Positions 1 through 4,932 of a stretch of DNA of 5,572 nucleotides are shown here, one piece after another. Source of the stretch: Candidatus Bipolaricaulota bacterium (GTDB lineage: Bacteria; Bipolaricaulota; Bipolaricaulia; Bipolaricaulales; Bipolaricaulaceae); assembly GCA_025060555.1 (NCBI GenBank), contig JANXBC010000067.1, positions 1 to 5,572 of the forward strand, given 5' to 3'. The position numbers and the translations under genes were made by a program. The notes beneath the pieces are model-generated. The model had not been told where the DNA came from, searched no databases, and was given only the letters and a program-made list of their open reading frames with translations. Every line of letters starts with the position of its first letter. Position 1 is the first letter of the stretch.

Positions 1-127
1 CAGGGCACAGACCAAAAGCGGCCAAGCGCAGACGAACCCCTCTTCCTGGCCCAAGAACCGCGTGAACACGGACTACTTGGCCAGAAAGTGCGTCAGAGAG
101 CGGAATTGCTGTTGAATTGATATTCAT
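1..127 (-). CDS. feoA: FeoA-domain protein, 5' part only (cut by window edge)
   Basis: This is the first 42 codons of a minus-strand gene that runs off the left edge. FeoA is a small cytoplasmic SH3-like protein that accompanies the FeoB ferrous iron transporter. The visible part follows the FeoA pattern: a start resembling 'PLSDALSGQ' (residues 9-17), a strand 'VVRVHAV' (18-24), a glycine-rich turn, and 'RLRLAAFGLCP' (32-42), which matches the family's 'RRLAELGLxPG' helix and turn. The next codon begins with G, as expected for the family glycine. The start is the ATG at 127-125. No Shine-Dalgarno site lies close to it, but a strong promoter ends 7 bases upstream, so the mRNA is probably leaderless. 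A Fur-like box overlaps the start. The gene diverges from the amidase. feoB would be expected beyond the edge, which I cannot see. It could instead be a FeoA domain inside a larger protein. Confidence 0.72.
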   Translation of the reverse strand, partial: MNINSTAIPLSDALSGQVVRVHAVLGPGRGVRLRLAAFGLCP

Positions 128-132
128 TCTCA
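118..132 (-). promoter_or_regulatory. Fur-like operator over the feoA start
   Basis: The plus strand reads TGATATTCATTCTCA. This matches the 7-1-7 Fur consensus TGATAATNATTATCA at 12 of 14 defined positions. It covers the feoA start codon (127-125) and the predicted transcription start at about 127-128, a position from which a repressor would block RNA polymerase. An overlapping perfect inverted repeat, TGAAT-4-ATTCA, lies at 113-126. Iron control of feo genes by Fur is well known; its operation here is inferred from the match and the gene context. Confidence 0.6.
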
Positions 133-134
133 AA

Positions 135-163
135 AGTTTACTCCCTCTTGATCCCACTGTCAA
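135..163 (-). promoter_or_regulatory. Promoter of the feoA-like gene
   Basis: Read on the minus strand, a perfect -35 TTGACA (163-158) is followed by exactly 17 bases and then a -10 TAAACT (140-135). Seven bases separate the -10 from the ATG at 127. Transcription should therefore begin at or next to the start codon, giving a leaderless mRNA. This is the best promoter in the window by consensus and spacing. Confidence 0.75.
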
Positions 164-266
164 CCTCAAAAAACTCCAAAGAAAAGCCGGAGAGCCCGGG
201 TTTCCCCACAAGAAAACATCCGCCAACCTAAGGACAACCGCGCCCTCTAACAACGCGGGATTTCGC

Positions 267-272
267 TATCCT
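267..272 (+). promoter_or_regulatory. Possible -10 element of the amidase gene
   Basis: TATCCT lies 8 bases before the GTG start at 281. It keeps the T, A and final T that matter most in a -10 hexamer, in the same geometry as the feoA and rsmI promoters. No convincing -35 lies 16-18 bases upstream. No Shine-Dalgarno site is well placed before the GTG; the nearest purine run, GGGA at 257-260, is too far away. The call rests on the shared spacing pattern. The rest of 128-280 shows no gene and no RNA structure I could support. Confidence 0.35.
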
Positions 273-280
273 TCCAATTC

Positions 281-898
281 GTGGACGACCTTGTTCCTGT
301 GTTATTTGTGCTTTTCGTTGCGCTCACTACGTTTGCCCTCCTGCTTTCCGTTCGCCCAGCCCCGGAAATCTTGGTGGTCGTGGTTGCCGGCCACGGCGGC
401 CACGACCCGGGCGCAGTGGTAAACAACGTTCAGGAAAAGGATATCAACCTAACTTTAGCCCTTCTTGTCCAGAAAAAGGCGCGGGATGCGGGATTAAAAG
501 TGGTTCTCACCCGTACCACCGACGTATATGTGGATCTCGTGGAAAGAGTAAGGATGGCCGAGACCTTAGGGGCGTCCCTTTACGTTTCCATCCATGCTAA
601 CTACCACCGCGACGTGAAGGTGTGCGGAGTGGAGACCTGGGTCGACACCAAGGCACATGCGGAAAGCGTTCGTCTTGCGGAATCATTGCAAAGAGCCGTG
701 GTGATCACAAGCGGGGCTGTGGATCGCGGGGTACACCGTCAAACGCTGTACTTGCGGCATACCAGCCTTCCCGCAGCGCTTATCGAGGTAGGCTACATAT
801 CTTGCCCTGCAGAACGAGAAAAACTCTTAGACCCTGTCCATCAGGAAAGGATAGCCGCGGGAATCGTCCAGGGAATCCTGAGTTATTTGGGACGCTAG
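281..898 (+). CDS. N-acetylmuramoyl-L-alanine amidase (Amidase_3), membrane-anchored or secreted
   Basis: This 205-residue zinc amidase should cleave the bond between MurNAc and L-alanine in peptidoglycan. Residues 4-24 form one hydrophobic segment with no basic residues before it, so it is a signal peptide or membrane anchor placing the enzyme outside the cytoplasm. The catalytic domain fills the rest. The zinc ligands are H38 (in GHGGHDPGA), E52 and H105 (in SIHAN), and the catalytic glutamate is E169 (in IEVGY). There is no wall-binding or regulatory domain, so this is a minimal enzyme with a layout like that of CwlD. Sporulation cannot be inferred from it. The start is GTG; an in-frame stop at 248-250 leaves no room for a much longer protein, and the alternative ATT at 260 is unlikely. 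The TAG stop interlocks with that of prfB. Codon use is less G+C-rich at third positions than in the right half of the window. Confidence 0.92.
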   Translation: MDDLVPVLFVLFVALTTFALLLSVRPAPEILVVVVAGHGGHDPGAVVNNVQEKDINLTLALLVQKKARDAGLKVVLTRTTDVYVDLVERVRMAETLGASLYVSIHANYHRDVKVCGVETWVDTKAHAESVRLAESLQRAVVITSGAVDRGVHRQTLYLRHTSLPAALIEVGYISCPAEREKLLDPVHQERIAAGIVQGILSYLGR

Positions 899-1986
899 CT
901 CTTCGCCTTCTGTCCGGTCTCCAGCCAGGCCCAGATGAACGGCCAAAGCTCGCCGTCTAAAACAGCTTGCACGTTGCCCACCTCAACCTCGGTGCGGTGG
1001 TCCTTAACAAGCTGGTAAGGCTGAAGTACGTAGGAGCGAATCTGATGGCCCCACTCGATCTCCTTGAGTTCCCCGCGTAACTCCTCCAGCTTCTTCACCC
1101 GCTCCTGCTCCATGAGCGCGCGGAGGCGCGCGCGCAAGATCTTGAGAGCCGTCATTTTGTTTTGGTATTGGGAACGCTCATTTTGGCAGCTCACCACAAT
1201 CCCGGTAGGAAGGTGTGTTATCCGCACAGCTGTTTCGTTCTTCTGCATGTGCTGGCCACCCGGACCTGAGGAACGAAATGTCTCGATGAGTAGCTCCTCT
1301 TCGTTGATCTCCACGTCCCCTTCAGGAACGATAGGGGTTACAGTCACCGCGGCAAACGAGGTATGGCGGCGATGGGCAGCGTCGAAGGGGGAAATGCGCA
1401 CAAGCCTATGCACACCGGTTTCGCCTTTGAGGAGGCCGTAGGCGTAGCGGCCGCGCACCTCGAGGGTGGCCGACTTTATCCCCGCCTCCTCGCCCGGTGT
1501 CTCGTCTACCAGCCTTGTTTCAAATCCGGCTTTCTCGCAAAAGCGCGAGTACATGCGGAGGAGCATCTCTGCCCAGTCCATGGCATCGGTGCCGCCAGCA
1601 CCGGCATTTATGGCCAAAAAGCAATCGTTGGGGTCATAGGGATCCGTAAGGAGAAACTCCATTCTAGCTCGCTCAAAATCCTTCTCCCACCCTCCTAGCC
1701 TTTCTTCCACCTCTTCGCGGGCCAGCGCATCGCCCTCTTCCGTGGCTAGTTGCCACAGGACCTCGATGTCCTCGAGTTCTTTCGCGAGGGCCTCAAAACG
1801 CTGGAGGCGCGTGCGTGCGCTCTCTAGCTCCTTGGCCTGCATTTGCGCCGCGACGCGGTCGCTCCAAAAGCTCGGCTGGGCCATCGCGGCTTCCAGAGCT
1901 CTCACGCGCTCCCACAAGGCCTCAACATCGATGCTTTTTCCAAGCCGGTTCAACCTTTCGCGACATTCGCGAATGCGTTCGTCCAT
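895..1986 (-). CDS. prfB: Peptide chain release factor 2
   Basis: RF2 (363 residues) enters the ribosome at UAA or UGA codons and releases the finished protein. Residues 1-110 are the mainly helical, charged N-terminal domain. The stop-reading tripeptide SPF is at 199-201 (in VRISPFDAAHRRHTSF), which marks RF2 rather than RF1. The GGQ motif that hydrolyses peptidyl-tRNA is at 243-245. The C-terminal 'WGHQIRSYVL' and 'VLDGELWPFI' blocks are also typical. Many bacteria make RF2 through a +1 frameshift at an in-frame UGA near codon 26. Here D20 aligns with the residue after that site in E. coli, and the region reads AGC ATC GAT with no stop, so frameshift autoregulation is absent. After GGQ the sequence is HMQKNETAVR, where E. 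coli has HVNRTESAVR. The gene diverges from rsmI across 53 bases. The ATG lacks a clear Shine-Dalgarno site. Confidence 0.98.
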   Translation of the reverse strand: MDERIRECRERLNRLGKSIDVEALWERVRALEAAMAQPSFWSDRVAAQMQAKELESARTRLQRFEALAKELEDIEVLWQLATEEGDALAREEVEERLGGWEKDFERARMEFLLTDPYDPNDCFLAINAGAGGTDAMDWAEMLLRMYSRFCEKAGFETRLVDETPGEEAGIKSATLEVRGRYAYGLLKGETGVHRLVRISPFDAAHRRHTSFAAVTVTPIVPEGDVEINEEELLIETFRSSGPGGQHMQKNETAVRITHLPTGIVVSCQNERSQYQNKMTALKILRARLRALMEQERVKKLEELRGELKEIEWGHQIRSYVLQPYQLVKDHRTEVEVGNVQAVLDGELWPFIWAWLETGQKAKS

Positions 1987-1994
1987 TACTAAGC

Positions 1995-2023
1995 AACTTA
2001 GCCGGGAGCACGCTTTCGCGCAA
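1995..2023 (-). promoter_or_regulatory. Possible promoter of prfB
   Basis: On the minus strand TTGCGC (2023-2018) is followed by 17 bases and TAAGTT (2000-1995), then 8 bases and the prfB ATG at 1986. The -35 keeps TTG and the -10 keeps the T, A and final T, so both are partial matches. If it is used, prfB mRNA is leaderless. An alternative -10, TATAAG at 2030-2025, would give a leader of roughly 30 bases, but that leader contains no good Shine-Dalgarno site. Confidence 0.4.
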
Positions 2024-2026
2024 CCT

Positions 2027-2032
2027 TATAAT
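2027..2032 (+). promoter_or_regulatory. Consensus -10 element of the rsmI operon
   Basis: A perfect TATAAT lies exactly 7 bases before the rsmI ATG at 2040, so transcription should start at or one base before the A of the start codon. No Shine-Dalgarno site fits between the -10 and the ATG. No good -35 is seen at the normal distance (2003-2010 reads CGGGAGCA). It is probably the promoter of the whole rsmI-GNAT-C45 operon and sits back to back with the proposed prfB promoter. Confidence 0.65.
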
Positions 2033-2039
2033 TCGTAAT

Positions 2040-2894
2040 ATGCCTGGCACCTTGTATATCTGCGCCACACCCATTGGCAACCTCGAGGACATCACCCTGC
2101 GTGCTCTCCGCATCTTGAAAGAGGTGGATGTAATCGTGGCTGAAGACAGTCGGCGTACGCGGCAACTCCTTGCGCACTATGGGATCACCACGCCCCTGGC
2201 GGCAAGCCTCTATCAAGGGGTGGAGCAGGCCCGCGTGGACGGGGTTCTTGCACTTTTAGAAAACGGAAGAAATGTGGCCTTGGTCTCCGATGCTGGGACC
2301 CCCCTCGTTTCTGATCCCGGTTTCCCCTTAGTCCGCGCCTGCATACACGCGGGCATTCCGGTAGTCCCTGTCCCCGGGCCCTCGGCAGTCCTGGCCTCCC
2401 TTGTGGCCTCAGGCCTTCCCCCAGACCGCTTCCTTTTCGCTGGTTATCCTCCGCGCCGACCGGGGGAGAAAAAGCGCTGGCTTAGGGAAATCCTTGCAAT
2501 TCCGGCTACCGTGATCTTCTTCGAGTCACCGCAGCGGCTGTTATCCACGCTAAAAATCGTTGCTGAACTCGACCCAGCTCGCCCAACGGTCGTAGCACGA
2601 GAGCTCACGAAAATCCATGAGGAGTTCGTCCGGGGTGAAGCGCAGACGGTATACGAGAACCTGCGCGCTCGCGAGAGAGTGCGGGGGGAGTGTGTGGTGC
2701 TTTTGGGGCCGGCCACAAAGGCAGAAAAAACCGCTGATCCTCAGGAGATCAATGCACTCTACGCGGAGCTTCTTGGCCAAGGTTTCTCTCCTCGGGAAGC
2801 ACGGAAAGAAGTGGCAAGAAGGACTGGATATTCCAGGCGCGAGGTCTACCAAATTGTTCTCAGACGGGGAGAAAAAGATAAGGAGGGCCCGTGA
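2040..2894 (+). CDS. rsmI: 16S rRNA (cytidine-1402-2'-O)-methyltransferase
   Basis: RsmI (284 residues) uses S-adenosylmethionine to methylate the 2'-hydroxyl of C1402 in 16S rRNA, at the decoding centre of the small subunit. It belongs to the tetrapyrrole methylase fold family. Visible blocks in order are: ATPIGNLEDIT (9-19); AEDSRRT (34-40); the glycine-rich VSDAGTPLVSDPG (82-94); PVPGPSAVLASL (110-121); FFESPQRL (160-167); and ARELTKIHEEFVRG (186-199). The C-terminal stretch, about 248-274, looks like the small helix-turn-helix found at the end of RsmI. Length is normal for the family. The ATG at 2040 is chosen because the conserved N-terminus begins there; upstream the frame stays open only as antisense of prfB. 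It is the first gene of the operon and appears leaderless. Its last codons also carry the ribosome binding site of the next gene, which it overlaps by GTGA. Confidence 0.96.
   Translation: MPGTLYICATPIGNLEDITLRALRILKEVDVIVAEDSRRTRQLLAHYGITTPLAASLYQGVEQARVDGVLALLENGRNVALVSDAGTPLVSDPGFPLVRACIHAGIPVVPVPGPSAVLASLVASGLPPDRFLFAGYPPRRPGEKKRWLREILAIPATVIFFESPQRLLSTLKIVAELDPARPTVVARELTKIHEEFVRGEAQTVYENLRARERVRGECVVLLGPATKAEKTADPQEINALYAELLGQGFSPREARKEVARRTGYSRREVYQIVLRRGEKDKEGP
2880..2886 (+). promoter_or_regulatory. Strong ribosome binding site for the GNAT gene
   Basis: AAGGAGG is a full anti-16S match, four bases before the GTG start at 2891. It lies inside the last codons of rsmI (K281, E282, G283) and decides the GTG start of the next gene. 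It shows that this organism does use Shine-Dalgarno initiation for an internal operon gene, in contrast to the operon heads in this window. Confidence 0.85.
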
Positions 2895-3856
2895 CTTTGA
2901 AAATACGTGAACTTCGAGAGGATACGCGTGACTTCGCGGCCATTGTGAACATCGACAACGTCTGCGATCCGGAGCACCGCTACACCGTGGAGCAGTTCCG
3001 CTACGACTACGAAAAATTCGACACCAAAAAGTACGTGATGCGTTACTACCTCGCGGAGGTGGATGGAAAGGCCGTAGGCTACGCGTGCTACCACCACATG
3101 CCCCAGCGCTTTCATCCCCAGCGGTTTTGGATCTGGATCGCGGTTTTGCCGGAGTTTCGCCATCGGGAGATCGGTTCCGCCCTCTACACGCGGATCCTCG
3201 CCGATCTCCAGGCCCTCGCGGCCAAGTTCCTCCACACCTCCACCCGCGAAACATGGGCGGACACCATCCGTTTTCTGGAAAAGCAGGGGTTTCGCGAAGT
3301 TATGCGCAGCTGGGAATCCCACTTGGATGTGACCTCCTTCGATCCCCGGCCGTTTGAAGAGTATCTGGTGCGGGTGGAACGAGAGGGCATCGTTCTCACC
3401 ACCCTGGCCGCGGAGAAGGAGGCCGATCCGGATTGGCTAGTGAAAGTACACGCCCTGCACAACGCGGTCATGGCGGACGTGCCCTCCTCCGCGCCCTTCA
3501 CCCCCCTTTCCCTGGAGGAGTTCCAGCGGCGGACGCTCAATAACCCTGATCTCCTTCCCGACGGGTATTTCCTGGCCAAGAAGGGCGGGGAGTACGTGGG
3601 GGAAAGCTTCGTGTTTCGGATTCCTGCAGAGCCCGGACACCTTTCCCAAGGGCTCACGGGCGTGCGTCGGGAATACCGGGGGAAGGGGATCGCCCTGGCC
3701 TTGAAACTCAAGGTGATTGCCTACGCCAAGGCCCACGGCTACACGCTCATCAAGACTTGGAATGCCACGACGAACCAACCCATGTTGGCCATCAACGAGA
3801 AGCTTGGGTTTCGGCGCCAACCTGCTTGGATCGAGTACGCGAAGACGCTGGCATGA
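2891..3856 (+). CDS. Tandem-domain GNAT N-acetyltransferase
   Basis: A 321-residue cytoplasmic protein made of two GNAT domains, each of which would bind acetyl- or acyl-CoA. Domain 1 (about 1-150) has the CoA loop as 'VLPEFRHREIGSALY' (85-99, with R92 and G95) and ends in 'FLEKQGFREV' (128-137). Domain 2 (about 165-321) has a more canonical loop, 'VRREYRGKGIALALK' (258-272), followed by 'TWNATTNQPMLAINEKLGF' (289-307), the usual Asn and GF features of GNAT motif B. The two-domain layout resembles mycothiol synthase (MshD), but I see nothing that fixes the substrate. One domain may be structural only. Start is GTG with a perfect Shine-Dalgarno site. The gene overlaps rsmI by GTGA and the C45 gene by ATGA. 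The C45 partner suggests a metabolic amide-forming role rather than ribosomal protein acetylation; that is inference. Confidence 0.9.
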   Translation: MTLKIRELREDTRDFAAIVNIDNVCDPEHRYTVEQFRYDYEKFDTKKYVMRYYLAEVDGKAVGYACYHHMPQRFHPQRFWIWIAVLPEFRHREIGSALYTRILADLQALAAKFLHTSTRETWADTIRFLEKQGFREVMRSWESHLDVTSFDPRPFEEYLVRVEREGIVLTTLAAEKEADPDWLVKVHALHNAVMADVPSSAPFTPLSLEEFQRRTLNNPDLLPDGYFLAKKGGEYVGESFVFRIPAEPGHLSQGLTGVRREYRGKGIALALKLKVIAYAKAHGYTLIKTWNATTNQPMLAINEKLGFRRQPAWIEYAKTLA

Positions 3857-4932
3857 TCAGGGTTTTGAATCTTCCCGCGGACCCTTATGCGGCCGGCCTC
3901 CTCCACGGCCAGACCCTCGCTTCTGAGATCCGTCAAAACCTGGCCCTCTACCAAGAGCGCTTGGAGAAGGCCTATGGCCTAGCCCGCCGCGAAGGGCTTC
4001 GGCGAGCCAGGGTGCATCTGGAAAGGCTTGCGGCCTGGGCGCCAGAGTATCTTTTGGGCCTGCAGGGGTTGGCCCAAGGCGCAGGCCTCACCCCCGCAGA
4101 GATCGCACTCCTTGACGCCCGCTACGAGCTCTTCTATGCGGAGTTTGCGAAGGAGGGGTGCACAGCCCTCTTCCTCCGGCCCCCCAAGGCGGAGGAGATG
4201 CTCCTCGCGCAGACCTGGGATTGGATCCCGAGCGTATGGGGCATCTGGGTTCGCGTACCTTTGGGCGACTGCGGGGTCCTCGCGTTCACCGAGGCCGGGA
4301 TCTTCGGAGGCAAAATCGGGCTCAACCGCGCAGGCCTGGGTCTCTGCCTCACGGGTCTCGCTTCGCCTGGGGACCGCTGGGATGGGGAGGGGATTCCTTT
4401 GCATGCCCGGGTCTGGCGGGCTTTGCAGGCTCTCACGCTGGCCGAAGCCGTAGAAATCCTGAGCGCTACCCCTTCCCCGTGCTCGGCGGGTTTTTTGGTG
4501 GGCGACGGAGAGGGCGCGGCCTGTGTGGAGCTCACCCCCAACGAGGCCCGTGTTTTCCCCATTCCCCACGCAAGCTTTGTGCACGCCAACCATTTCCTGC
4601 TGTTTTCCCTGCAGGCTGGAGCCCGCGCGGAGTTGGAGAACTCCTATTCACGTCAGGTCCGAGCGGAGGCGCTTTTGGCTGCCCAGCCTTCCCTTGCAGT
4701 TGCCCAGGTTTTCGCGGTCCTCCGCGATCATCAGGGATTCCCAAACGGGATCTGCCGCCATCCGGACGAAGGACTTCCCCCATGGGAGCGTTGGGCCACC
4801 AACCTAGCCGTGGTGCTTGCCCCTCGACGCGGCGAAATTCAGTTCACCTGGGGCTCGCCCTGTGCCTCCCCTGTCCAGCGCCTGTCCCTCACAGGAACTC
4901 CGCCAAAAGGGGGCGCAGCTCCTCCGGCTTAG
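3853..4932 (+). CDS. C45-family autoprocessing Ntn hydrolase / acyltransferase
   Basis: The 359-residue protein resembles the acyl-CoA:6-aminopenicillanate acyltransferase (peptidase C45) family. These enzymes cut themselves before a cysteine, which then becomes the N-terminal nucleophile for amide hydrolysis or acyl transfer. The expected site is G102-C103 (in KEGCTALF), giving subunits of 102 and 257 residues. Family features include HGQTL (18-22), an N-terminal helical propeptide, QTWDW (120-124), ENSYSRQ in the second half, and a C-terminal TWGSPCASPVQRLSL. No signal peptide is seen, so it should be cytoplasmic. The ATG at 3853 is chosen because it overlaps the GNAT stop as ATGA; an in-frame ATG at 3757 would bury 100 bases of GNAT. 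There is no strong Shine-Dalgarno site, so translation is probably coupled. The last 15 codons or so overlap the opposing ferredoxin oxidoreductase gene. Substrate unknown; many bacterial members have no assigned reaction. Confidence 0.87.
   Translation: MIRVLNLPADPYAAGLLHGQTLASEIRQNLALYQERLEKAYGLARREGLRRARVHLERLAAWAPEYLLGLQGLAQGAGLTPAEIALLDARYELFYAEFAKEGCTALFLRPPKAEEMLLAQTWDWIPSVWGIWVRVPLGDCGVLAFTEAGIFGGKIGLNRAGLGLCLTGLASPGDRWDGEGIPLHARVWRALQALTLAEAVEILSATPSPCSAGFLVGDGEGAACVELTPNEARVFPIPHASFVHANHFLLFSLQAGARAELENSYSRQVRAEALLAAQPSLAVAQVFAVLRDHQGFPNGICRHPDEGLPPWERWATNLAVVLAPRRGEIQFTWGSPCASPVQRLSLTGTPPKGGAAPPA

Noticed and set aside
1..120. A plus-strand frame open from the first base to a TGA at 118-120 (39 codons), possibly the end of a gene.
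   Set aside because: It resembles no family I know, while the minus strand over the same bases reads as a FeoA N-terminus with its own promoter and operator.
1116..1135. An alternating GC tract inside prfB, considered as a repeat or recombination site.
   Set aside because: It is explained by Arg, Ala and Leu codons in the conserved RF2 coding sequence.
1815..2039. A longer rsmI start upstream, adding 75 residues.
   Set aside because: The extension is antisense to prfB, and the conserved RsmI N-terminus begins at the ATG at 2040, just after a TATAAT.
2846..3322. A minus-strand open frame opposite GNAT, with others nearby up to 234 codons.
   Set aside because: These are antisense to the well-supported rsmI and GNAT genes, with no ribosome binding site and no recognisable domain.
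3757..3852. A longer start for the C45 gene at an ATG inside the GNAT gene.
   Set aside because: It would overlap GNAT by 100 bases. The ATGA overlap at 3853 is a standard coupled start and gives the normal propeptide length.
4900..4915. A small GC hairpin (CGCC-7-GGCG) at the end of the C45 gene, considered as a terminator.
   Set aside because: The stem is only four pairs and no T-run follows on either strand.
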